From the NCBI GenBank assembly GCA_028684915.1, contig JAQUEZ010000019.1, positions 1 to 56,160 on the forward strand: DNA of 56,160 nt. Direction: 5' to 3'. Shown here one piece after another: positions 42,244 through 53,903 of the stretch. A model generated the notes under the pieces. The model did not search any database. It was given only the letters and a program-made list of their open reading frames with translations, and was not told the DNA's origin. The first letter of the stretch is position 1. Every line of letters starts with the position of its first letter. The position numbers were made by a program, and so were the translations under genes. The DNA comes from Desulfobulbus sp. (GTDB lineage: Bacteria > Desulfobacterota > Desulfobulbia > Desulfobulbales > Desulfobulbaceae).

Positions 42244-42852
42244 ATGAAGAAAATGTTGCTGGGTAGTGTAACTGGCTTGGCTTTACTTGGTATATCGGTT
42301 GGCGCACAGGCTTCTACCATATTGGTCGATCAGGGGGCCTCATGGTCGTACACCGTTTTGCAAACAGACCTGTGGAGTAACTGGGGGAGCGTCACCCATG
42401 ATTCTGTTGTTTGGGAGGCTGCCTCATGGCAATCCGGGGACGCGGCATTCGGTAATCTTTATAGCCTAAAGTATAATACCGATTGGACGGCAAACACTGA
42501 TTTGGCTCTTGAGAAAACCTTCGATATTACAGGACTCCTGTCGTCTCCTGTTACACTCAATGTTGCCGTGGACAATGGCTTCATTGTGTTTATCAACGGC
42601 GTTCAGGTGGCCAAGGAGAATGCTGAAGGGTATACCAACTATTGGGAGTATACCCTGCAGATAGATCAGAAATGGTTTACAACTGGGGAAAATACGATCC
42701 AGGTCTTGGCCGAGGATCATGGTGGCGCAACCTTTTTTGACCTGAAGATGACTGCAGACGTCACCCCGATCCCGGAACCGGCCTCCCTGCTTCTTTTGGG
42801 TGCAGGATTGGTAAGCCTTGCTGGAATGGCCCGGAGAAAAATGATTGTCTGA
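42244..42852 (+). CDS. PEP-CTERM sorting-domain protein
   Basis: 202 residues: a signal peptide (about 1-24, KKMLLGSVTGLALLGISVGA), a beta-rich secreted domain of about 150 residues with Trp-rich segments (SWSYTVLQTDLWSNW) and a carbohydrate-binding-like pattern (NVAVDNGFIVFINGVQVAKE), then the C-terminal sorting signal IPEPASLLLLGAGLVSLAG followed by a basic tail (MARRKMIV). Exosortase cuts at PEP and releases the protein to the surface or biofilm matrix. No exosortase is in this window. The ATG at 42244 follows GGAGG. A strong terminator follows, so it is a single-gene transcript. Confidence 0.92.
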   Translation: MKKMLLGSVTGLALLGISVGAQASTILVDQGASWSYTVLQTDLWSNWGSVTHDSVVWEAASWQSGDAAFGNLYSLKYNTDWTANTDLALEKTFDITGLLSSPVTLNVAVDNGFIVFINGVQVAKENAEGYTNYWEYTLQIDQKWFTTGENTIQVLAEDHGGATFFDLKMTADVTPIPEPASLLLLGAGLVSLAGMARRKMIV

Positions 42853-42918
42853 TTGTGGGAGATCTACATCGATAGCTCCTGAAAAACGTGTCGTCCTTTC
42901 GGTTTATTCTCCAACTCT

Positions 42919-42957
42919 AAACGCCGTTCTCGATCCCCTTCAACGAGAACGGCGTTT
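42919..42957 (+). terminator. Terminator after the PEP-CTERM gene
   Basis: A perfect 14-bp stem, AAACGCCGTTCTCG (42919-42932) with CGAGAACGGCGTTT (42944-42957), and an 11-base loop, 66 bases after the stop. Confidence 0.8.
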
Positions 42958-43116
42958 GTGCTTCCCGTGCAGCACCCAGTATGAGGCCTGCCGCTTCTAA
43001 TCACCGCGCTACCTGAACGGAAATCTCCCCATTTCTCTGTACTCAGCAGGGCTTTCCTGCTGCGGGTATTGCCCGTTCCCATGTGTCGAGTGGAACAGCC
43101 CGCTGTCGCCCCGGCG

Positions 43117-43267
43117 AGAAAGTCCATCGCACTCTGGAATAGAGAGCTGAGTAAAAACAAAGATATACAGTGAGTAGTGTTGTTTCGGCGCGAAAGCTTA
43201 CATCAGGTATACCAAGTGCCGAGAAAAACGCTACGACGCAGTAGATCAAAGTTTTTCGACGCCATCA
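43117..43267 (-). repeat. Dispersed hairpin element, copy F (reverse)
   Basis: Read leftward: TGATGGCGTCGAAAAAC, GATCTACTGCGTCGTAGCG, then GTATATCTTTGTTTTTAC and GATGGACTTTC. The terminal hairpin is lost at the left end. Confidence 0.72.
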
Positions 43268-43578
43268 TTTTTACGAGAAGTGCATTTCCTCTGTAAAAAA
43301 GTGTTTAAAAGGAGTTGGCAAGAAAGGCAAGAGAAAGAAAGTGGAGTGAAAAGGGATAGGTACTCTATACAGCGTTCTGAAAATGATATACGGCGGGACC
43401 GACCCGGAAGCTCCAGCAGAAGAACCGGTCGCGCCGATGCTCACATCCGCTCTGAACCCTGTATAGCAAGATATAATGAAAAAACTGATCTATAGGGGGG
43501 CTTGACAAAGAGATTCCTCACATTCGTTGGGATGATATCGTATTGCGGGGCAATCAGAAGAGTTTGGCACCACCTGGG

Positions 43579-43610
43579 TGTCACCTCGACCGAAGGGAGA
43601 GATCTCCTTT
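43579..43610. repeat. REP-like sequence of the TGTCA-TTTCGACCGAAGG type
   Basis: TGTCACCTCGACCGAAGGGA followed by GAGATCTCCTTTGG closely resembles a short dispersed repeat known to me from many unrelated bacterial genomes, and it can fold on itself (CCGAAGG../CCTTTGG). The rest of 43268-43647 holds no supported gene. Confidence 0.4.
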
Positions 43611-43647
43611 GGTAGTAATCATTAAATAAATGAAGAACACCAACCTC

Positions 43648-43730
43648 TGATGGACTCGTAAAAAGTCCACACACTCTAAGAGATGGCTAAGGAAAGACAC
43701 AGATATACAAGGAATAGTATTTTTCCCGGC
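43648..43730 (-). repeat. Dispersed hairpin element, copy G (reverse, truncated)
   Basis: The 3' half only, read leftward: CCGGGAAAAATACTATTCC, TTGTATATCTGTG, AGCCATCTCTTAGAGTG and an intact end TGGACTTTTTACGAGTCCA. Copies E, F and G bracket the PEP-CTERM gene in inverted orientation. Confidence 0.75.
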
Positions 43731-43814
43731 GTGGTGCACCGTAACCAGCCTGGAGGGCTTGCAGTTCCACAGTTCTATGTTCCCTGGAAATGTAATCTAA
43801 AATCACAATGTGGT

Positions 43815-43841
43815 TGTTAGGGGGCGATATATTGCCTAACA
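43815..43841. promoter_or_regulatory. Palindromic operator candidate upstream of the cas/WYL unit
   Basis: TGTTAGG (43815-43821) and CCTAACA (43835-43841) are perfect 7-bp arms around an AT-rich centre. It lies about 150 bases upstream of the WYL regulator gene and could be its own binding site. The remaining 43731-43992 shows no gene. Confidence 0.45.
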
Positions 43842-43992
43842 CTTTGAAAAATAACGATTATCCGGTTGTTTGGGGCTGTAATCTGTGGTAGGGCCAAAAA
43901 GATTCTCCGCAAAGCGTGTGGCTCTCGCTTGGCCTTTTCCGTATTTTTTTCGGCTGGTTATTCTCTAACCTCATCCCGCCGGGGTGGACTCA

Positions 43993-44982
43993 ATGGCTCA
44001 GATTGACCGAATACACGAACTCCTTTCCATCTTTTATGCTCGGCGTTACCCTATCAAATTCAACGACCTCCTTGCCCTGGTCGATTATTCCGAACCAACC
44101 CTAAAGCGATATATCCGTAAATTGCGGGAACACGGCGCGCCACTCCGCTATGATTTCCCTACTCAAGGCTACATACTCGACACGTCCGACGATGACGCCT
44201 TCCAACTTCCCGGCCTCTGGTTCAATGTTTCCGAACTCCATTCCCTGCTGACCATCCATGAGTTGATTGATCAGCTCGATCCGGACCTGCTCAAGCTCGA
44301 ACTTTTGCCGCTGCGGCAGCGCATCGAACAACGGTTATCGGCCCGTGGCATCAAGACCGGCGAACTTAGCCGACGTATTCAACTGGTTGGGGTCGGCATT
44401 CGTCTGTGCTGCCCGCTCGCCTTTCGCACCACCGCCACTGCGTTGATAGAGCGCAAACGGCTTAAACTCAGTTATCACAGCCGCTCGGAAGACAAAATCA
44501 GCACTCGCCAGGTTTCCCCGCAACGGCTGCTCTATTACCGGGGCAACTGGTATCTGGCAGCCTATTGCCATACCCGGCGCGCTTTGCGCATCCTCGCCCT
44601 GGAGCGGATGAGCGAGATCGTGCCCCAGGAGGGCGAGTGTCTGGAAATCGACGAGGAGCAGCTGCGCGACTTTTGCACAGGTTCTTTCGGTATTTTTGCC
44701 GGAAGCCCAAAGCAGGAGGCGGTGCTGGTGTTTACCAAGGAGAGCGCTCGCTGGGTGGCTGAGGAACGATGGCACCCCAACCAGCAGAACCGCTGGCTTG
44801 CCGATGGTACCTTTGAATTGCGCCTGCCCTATGCCGACCAACGCGAACTGGTGATGGAGATCCTTCGATATGGCCCCGATGTTCGGGTTATTGCCCCGCC
44901 CGAGTTGCAACAGGCGGTGCGGGAGAGACTGCGGTCGGCGCTTGTGCAGTATGAAGAAAAAATGCAGATCGAGAAAAAATAA
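43993..44982 (+). CDS. WYL-domain transcriptional regulator
   Basis: 329 residues: an N-terminal winged helix (about 1-60; FNDLLALVDYSEPTLKRYIR) and a WYL domain (about 135-215; QRLLYYRGNWYLAAYCHTRR, LRILALERMSEI), followed by a WCX-type C-terminal segment. WYL proteins bind nucleic-acid-like ligands and frequently regulate CRISPR-Cas or other defence genes. It lies 99 bases upstream of cas3 in the same direction. I start at the ATG at 43993, six bases after GGGGTGG; a GTG at 43984 is possible. Confidence 0.92.
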   Translation: MAQIDRIHELLSIFYARRYPIKFNDLLALVDYSEPTLKRYIRKLREHGAPLRYDFPTQGYILDTSDDDAFQLPGLWFNVSELHSLLTIHELIDQLDPDLLKLELLPLRQRIEQRLSARGIKTGELSRRIQLVGVGIRLCCPLAFRTTATALIERKRLKLSYHSRSEDKISTRQVSPQRLLYYRGNWYLAAYCHTRRALRILALERMSEIVPQEGECLEIDEEQLRDFCTGSFGIFAGSPKQEAVLVFTKESARWVAEERWHPNQQNRWLADGTFELRLPYADQRELVMEILRYGPDVRVIAPPELQQAVRERLRSALVQYEEKMQIEKK

Positions 44983-45081
44983 TTGGCTCAGGATCAATAT
45001 TTGACCCTGCGGGGTGGTAGGGTGATGGCGATGGGGAACCCCCTTTAACAGTACGACCATTTTTCAGGAGGTGGAACAGAG

Positions 45082-47714
45082 ATGTCTTTTGCTGATTTTT
45101 TTCAAGCTGCTACCGGCGGCAACGTTCCTTTCAGCTATCAATGCCGAATTGCCTGCGGCGACCAAGCCGACCCCGCTAAGCCCGATACATTGACAGGCGG
45201 AACCGACTGCGCTTCTCGCCTGATTTCCATTCCCACAGGACTCGGCAAAACTGCTGCAGTCGTCCTTGCTTGGCTGTGGAATCGTGTTGTGCTTGGCAAA
45301 GAAGACTGGCCGCGCCGCCTGGTCTATTGTTTGCCGATGCGCACCCTTGTGGAACAAACACGAGATGAAGTTGCACGGTGGATCAATGCCCTCTTAAAGG
45401 AATATCCTGGCAATTCAGACCTTGAATGGCTTGCAAAGTATTCTCCGGTCATCCTCATGGGCGGAGAAGAAAACGACCCTGCCCGTCGCGAATGGGACAT
45501 CCACCCTGAAAAGCCCGCGATCCTTATCGGTACGCAGGACATGCTCCTCTCCCGTGCTCTCAATCGAGGCTATGGCATGTCCCGCGCCCGTTGGCCCATG
45601 CACTTTGGGTTGTTGAACAACGATGCCTTGTGGGTGATGGATGAAACGCAATTGATGGATGTTGGCCTTGCGACTTCTGCACAACTCCAGGCGTTTCGCA
45701 ACGATGACCAGCAAAGAATTTTTCACCCCGCATACACTTGGTGGATGAGCGCAACACTGCAACCTGATTGGTTAAAAACTCCTGAGACTGCTTCATATAT
45801 TCCAGCATTAAAAGACAAGATCCTCGAAACAGCCGCGACTGATCGCTTTGGCCGTCTCTGGGAGGGCGTAAACAAAATCCTGCAACTTGAAAATGTACGG
45901 GAAGAAAAACAACTTGCAGGATTTGCGATTGAAAAAACGAATGACGCTCAAACAACCCTCATTATTGTCAATACCGTCAAGCGTGCTATCGCGGTTTATG
46001 ATGCTCTTGTCAAAAACAAGCAGGTGCAGGCGAGTCGAGATATCCATCTGGTGCATTCTCGCTTCCGCCCTTGCGACAGGACAAAGTGGCGTGATTCTTT
46101 TTTGCGTAAGGATGCTCCAGTCAATAAACCCCGTATCATTGTTGCCACACAAGTTGTCGAAGCGGGCGTTGATATTTCAGCGGATGTGTTGATCACCGAC
46201 CTTGCCCCCTGGACGAGTCTTGTTCAACGCTTTGGCCGGGCTGCCCGATATGGCGGCCAAGCCCATGTTTATGTAATCGATATTGAGGAAGAAAAGAAAG
46301 CCGCTCCTTATAACTACGCCGAACTAGAGGCCGCGCGCATCGAGCTGAAAGATTTGCCGGACGTTTCCATTCAATCGCTGGAAAATTTTGAAAAGTCGCT
46401 TGCACCCGAACGGAAACGTGAGCTGTATCCCTATGCGCCAGCTTTTCTGCTGTTGCGGCGGGAAATAGAGGAACTCTTTGATACTTCCGCCGACCTCACC
46501 GGCGCGGATTTGGATGTTTCCCGTTTTATCCGAAGTGGCGAGGATAACGATTGTCAAATTGCCTGGATACAGTTGGGCAAAGACGAAACACCCTCTGTGG
46601 ATTACCAACCCTCCCGTGAAGAACTGTGCGCAATTCCCATCGGTGATACCCGAAAATTCACCAAAGACAAAAGAGGGATGGTCTGGAAGTGGGACTATCT
46701 CGACAAAACTTGGACACAAGCAAACGAGCGAGACATATATCCAGGTATGACTCTTTTGGCCGATGCCGAGGCGGGCGGATATGACCCCAAACGAGGCCTA
46801 GATCTTTCAATAAAAAAATCAGTGCCTTGCTTGGTCGCACGGGTTCCCGTCTCGTCTGCTTCGGCTGCTGATGGGGCTGAAGACGATGAATCTTTATCGG
46901 AAGTGAACGATTGGCAAACTATTGCCGAACATGGGCAACAGGCGGCGGCAATTCTGCAAGCCATGAATCTTGCGGCCAAACCACTTACGCCTCTTCTTGA
47001 TGCCGCTGCCCGCTGGCATGACCTTGGCAAAGCACATCCTGCCTTTGTCTCGATTCTCAAACCTGATGCTTCGGGCCACCCCGGTGGAGATATAGCCAAA
47101 GCGCCCCGAGGTGCATGGCTGAAACCTCCGCGGTATAAAGTAACCGATATCGACCCTCGCCCTGGTTTTCGCCATGAACTTGCGTCATCCCTTGCGCTCA
47201 TTGATCTCCTGAAACAGTGTGCGCCGCACCATCAAGCTCTGCTTGGGCCTTGGGCGAATTATTTGAATCATGGGCAAGCTGCAACAGTACAACCAACCAA
47301 CGACGCCACACCCATTCAAAACCATCTTGTTCAGTTTTCGGCGGACGAGTTCAACTTGCTCCTCTATTTGATCGCCGCACATCACGGCAAAGTCCGCTTT
47401 AGTATGCAGGCATCTCCAGCCGATCAAAAGCATCCGGTGGCGAAAACAGGCGATGCCATGCCAATTCGGGGTGTTGTTGAAGGCGATACCATCCCAGCAA
47501 TACAGCTCACCATGCCGGGTGGTGCCTCTGCACCCATACCCGCAACACACATGACGCTTGAACCCGCGAAGATTGGCCTGTCTGAGCAGACCGGAGCAAG
47601 CTGGGCGGAACGCTGCGCCACGCTGCTTGAACAATATGGCCCATTTAGTCTTGCTTGGCTTGAAACGCTTATCCGTGCCGCAGACGCCCAGGCTTCAAGG
47701 GAGGGGAACAAACA

Positions 47715-47718
<4 letters not shown>
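45082..47718 (+). CDS. cas3: Cas3 helicase-nuclease, type I-G (C-terminal HD)
   Basis: 878 residues. The SF2 helicase comes first: motif I IPTGLGKTAA (about 50-60), motif II VMDETQLMDVG, motif III MSATLQ, motif V/VI VVEAGVDISADV and QRFGRAARYG. The HD nuclease is at the C-terminus (ARWHDLGKAHPAF near 645-657, then HELASSLAL and LIAAHHGKVR), the reverse of most Cas3 and typical of type I-G/I-U. Cas3 degrades the target DNA opened by Cascade. The ATG follows AGGAGGTGG. It overlaps csx17 by four bases (ATGA). Confidence 0.94.
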
Positions 47719-50856
<3,138 letters not shown>

Positions 50857-50865
50857 GGAGCCAGT

Positions 50866-52446
50866 ATGCCCACGCTTTCCATCCGTTTTACCGGCGGGCA
50901 CTACCACGCCACACCGTGGAATAAGGCTCAAAACGAAGGAGCCGTCGAATGGCCGCCGTCGCCCTGGCGTATTTTGCGCGCACTGATTGCCACAGGCTAT
51001 GCCAAAATGGCCGAGTGGCAAAATGGTCTTGTCCCTGAGAGAGCGAAAATGCTCATCGAAAAACTGGCTTCGGTGGTTCCCTCATACCGTTTACCTGAGG
51101 CCACAGGTACCCATTCACGGCACTATATGCCCATCAAAGGAAAAACAACCCTTGTCCTTGATGCACGGGCGGTTGTTGGTGTCAATCATGAGCAGCTCCT
51201 TGTGCATTGGGATATCGAACTGGCGCCGGAAGAAGAAAATCTTCTCTCCGAACTTGCGGCCCGTCTCGGCTACCTTGGCCGCGCCGAATCCTGGACAGAA
51301 TGCGCGTTGGTAGAAGATGTGCCCATAACTGGTGACTGGGTTCGGCCCTGCGAGAATGTCCCCCCGGAAAAAATTGGCCATGGTTGGGAACAAATTCCGC
51401 TTATGGCTCCTGTTTCTTCACCAGCCTACCAAACATGGCGGCAGGCGGCCTTTGACAAGGAGTTTGGCGACAAGAAACCAAAAGCGAGCGAGTTGAAAAA
51501 ATTCAATGCGCTGTACCCCACCGACCTGCTGGCCTGTCTTCAGGTAGAAACTGGCTGGCTGCAAAGCAAGGGATGGAGCCAACCTCCGGGGGCGCACCTG
51601 GTATTGTATTGGCGTCCGGCGCGAAACGCGCTTGGCGTTGCTCCGCCGGTTCTGGTGCAGCGGCAACCTCGCAAACCTGTGCCCTTTGCCTTGCTGGCGC
51701 TTGCCACAAATGCCCGCAGCCGTTCCCCTATGCCGCTTGCCAAGCGAACCCTGCCACAGGCGGAATTGCTCCACCGCACCATTGCAAGTTTTGTCGGTAA
51801 AACAGGAAGTGCGCAAGCTGCCGCTGAACTGCTGGGTTTTGATGAGCAACGCAAGCCACTTACCGGGCACCGCCACGGCCATGCCCATATTCTGCCACTT
51901 TGTTTGCTCAAAGATGACCACCATCTGGACCATATTCTGATATGGGCTCCTGGTGGATTAAGTGACATTTCGCAGGATATTTTGCGCCGCATCCGTGAAA
52001 CCTACATGAAAGGCGGCGTGGGCACACTTGCTGTTCGTTTCGCTGGGGCAGGGACGGCGGAAGACTTCGCCGCAATACCGGCGCTGCGTCCGATGATAAG
52101 TGCCTCCAGCGTTTGGCAATCACTCTCGCCGCTTGTCTTGCCTCGCCATCGTAAAGCCAAGGGTAAAGATACGCCAGATGGTCAAATCGTTGCCGAACTT
52201 GCATCGCGTGGCCTTCCGGCACCGGAAATAATTGAATGGCTTCGAGTTGAAAGCATTGCGATGCGCCATCATGTACGTTCCCGCCGTAATGGAGCCTCAC
52301 CGCCCGAAGACTACGGTTATGCACTGCGTCTTACCTTTGCCGAACCAATAACCGGTCCAATCTGCTTGGGGTATGCCTCCCACTTCGGCCTCGGCTTATT
52401 CGCACCAGTACCTGCCGGATCACCAACCCAAAGAAACGAAACATGA
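50866..52446 (+). CDS. csb2: Csb2 (GSU0054), Cas5-Cas6 fusion
   Basis: 526 residues. The N-terminal Cas5-like part begins LSIRFTGGHYHATPWNKA and EWPPSPWRILRALIA. The C-terminal part resembles Cas6 (HAHILPLCLLKDDHHLDHIL, then GPICLGYASHFGLGLFAPV, a Gly-rich loop with nearby His). In type I-G this one protein caps the crRNA 5' end and processes pre-crRNA. Ribosome site AAGGAG. The last codon overlaps the next start as ATGA. Confidence 0.91.
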   Translation: MPTLSIRFTGGHYHATPWNKAQNEGAVEWPPSPWRILRALIATGYAKMAEWQNGLVPERAKMLIEKLASVVPSYRLPEATGTHSRHYMPIKGKTTLVLDARAVVGVNHEQLLVHWDIELAPEEENLLSELAARLGYLGRAESWTECALVEDVPITGDWVRPCENVPPEKIGHGWEQIPLMAPVSSPAYQTWRQAAFDKEFGDKKPKASELKKFNALYPTDLLACLQVETGWLQSKGWSQPPGAHLVLYWRPARNALGVAPPVLVQRQPRKPVPFALLALATNARSRSPMPLAKRTLPQAELLHRTIASFVGKTGSAQAAAELLGFDEQRKPLTGHRHGHAHILPLCLLKDDHHLDHILIWAPGGLSDISQDILRRIRETYMKGGVGTLAVRFAGAGTAEDFAAIPALRPMISASSVWQSLSPLVLPRHRKAKGKDTPDGQIVAELASRGLPAPEIIEWLRVESIAMRHHVRSRRNGASPPEDYGYALRLTFAEPITGPICLGYASHFGLGLFAPVPAGSPTQRNET

Positions 52447-53903
52447 ACACATTATTCCCACCCAGCGAAGGCATCGCTCTCGAATACAAGGAAGCGGCGG
52501 ACAGCCTGCCGAAGAACTTCTTTGAAACCGTGTGCGCCTTTCTCAATCGCGATGGCGGCCTTATCGTCCTTGGTGTTGCCGATGACGGCACGATTACCGG
52601 CATCAACCCCGGTGCCGTCGGGCGCATCAGGGCCGACATCGCCAACCTCTCCAACAATCCGCAGAAACTGGACCCGCCGTACCTGCTTTTCCCACATGAG
52701 GAAACCGTTGACGGCAAAGTTATCATCCGCGTTCAGGTGCCGTGCAGTTCGCAGGTGCATCGCAGCGGCGGTGAGGTGTTTCTGCGCAGTGAGGATGGCG
52801 ATTATCGGCTCAAAGACCCGTATCAGATCGCGGGGCTGGTCAACCGGAAACTGAGTTTCTATACCGAACAGCGCGTTATCCCTTGGCTGGGCATGGAGGA
52901 CTTGAATCCTGCGCTTTTTGACCGTAGCCGCGAGTTGTTTCGGCAACATCACAGCAGCCATCCTTGGCTTGGGTTGGACAATGAAGGCCTCCTGCGCACC
53001 GGCGGGTTCATCCGCAAAGATCCGCTTTCGGCGGAAACCGGCTATACACTTGCTGCTGCGCTGATGTTCGGCAGCGATGCCACCATCGGCCAAGTGGCCC
53101 CGGCCATGTCGTTTGACGCCCTGCTGCGCCGCCGCAATCTTGACCGCTATGATGACCGCCTGCTCCTGCACACCAACCTGATCGACACTTTTGATCTGCT
53201 GATGGGCTTTGTAGAGAAACACCTCGACGATCCGTTTTTCATGGAGGGGACTCAGCGGGTGAATCTGCGCGACCGCATTTTCCGCGAACTCGTTTCCAAC
53301 CTCATCGCCCATCGAGAGTACACCAGCGCTGCGCCAGCCTCGGTGACGATTTATGCAGACCAGGTTGTGTTCAAAAACCCGCATGTGCCGCATATTCTCG
53401 GCCGCCTCGACCCTGCCAATTTTACCCCTTTTCCTAAAAATCCGGTCATTTGCAACTTCATGCTCCATATTGGTCGCTATGAGCAGGCGGGGTCAGGCGT
53501 CCACAATGTCAGCAAATATCTGCCGCAGTATACACCCAATGCGGTTCCGTTTTTTGAGGAATTGAACGACATCTTTTCGGCAACCATCCCCTTGCCGGGG
53601 AAAGGGGAGACCCCCGAAGTCACCCCCGAAGTCACCCCCGAAGTCACCCCCGAAGTCACCCCCGAAGTCACCCCCGAAGTCGTCGAGCTGCTTCGGGTCA
53701 TGGAGGGCGAGATGAACCGGCGGGAAATCATGGATCTATTGGGCCTCAAGGACGAAAAACATTTCCGGGAGCACTACCAGCAACGGGCCATCAAGGCTGG
53801 AGTCATCGAGTTGACCATTCCTGATAAACCCACCAGTCGGCTGCAGAAATATCGGCTTACAGCTCTGGGACGAACAATTATACAAACGCATCGAAAGCCA
53901 TGA
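52443..53903 (+). CDS. AlbA_2/HATPase-like regulator embedded in the cas operon
   Basis: 486 residues. An N-terminal Schlafen-AlbA_2 domain (about 1-135; LEYKEAADSLPKNFFETVCA, DGGLIVLGVADDGTITGI) is followed by a HATPase_c_4-type module (about 250-370; FRELVSNLIAHREYTSAAPA, GRYEQAGSGVHNV), then a linker of six TPEV units (390-413) and a C-terminal winged helix (about 415-480; EMNRREIMDLLGLKDEKHFR). Family members are DNA-binding regulators or RecG-like proteins. It overlaps both csb2 and cas4-cas1 by four bases, so it is translated with them. It is not a standard cas gene. It could regulate the operon or be a coupled defence component; a function is not established. Confidence 0.88.
   Translation: MNTLFPPSEGIALEYKEAADSLPKNFFETVCAFLNRDGGLIVLGVADDGTITGINPGAVGRIRADIANLSNNPQKLDPPYLLFPHEETVDGKVIIRVQVPCSSQVHRSGGEVFLRSEDGDYRLKDPYQIAGLVNRKLSFYTEQRVIPWLGMEDLNPALFDRSRELFRQHHSSHPWLGLDNEGLLRTGGFIRKDPLSAETGYTLAAALMFGSDATIGQVAPAMSFDALLRRRNLDRYDDRLLLHTNLIDTFDLLMGFVEKHLDDPFFMEGTQRVNLRDRIFRELVSNLIAHREYTSAAPASVTIYADQVVFKNPHVPHILGRLDPANFTPFPKNPVICNFMLHIGRYEQAGSGVHNVSKYLPQYTPNAVPFFEELNDIFSATIPLPGKGETPEVTPEVTPEVTPEVTPEVTPEVVELLRVMEGEMNRREIMDLLGLKDEKHFREHYQQRAIKAGVIELTIPDKPTSRLQKYRLTALGRTIIQTHRKP
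53610..53681 (+). repeat. 12-bp coding tandem repeat (six TPEV units)
   Basis: Six identical 12-base units (ACCCCCGAAGTC) in frame. A change in copy number would alter the linker by four residues without a frameshift. Confidence 0.9.

Noticed and set aside
42864..43160. 98-codon reverse frame over the PEP-CTERM terminator
   Set aside because: It runs through a perfect terminator hairpin and element F and has no ribosome site.
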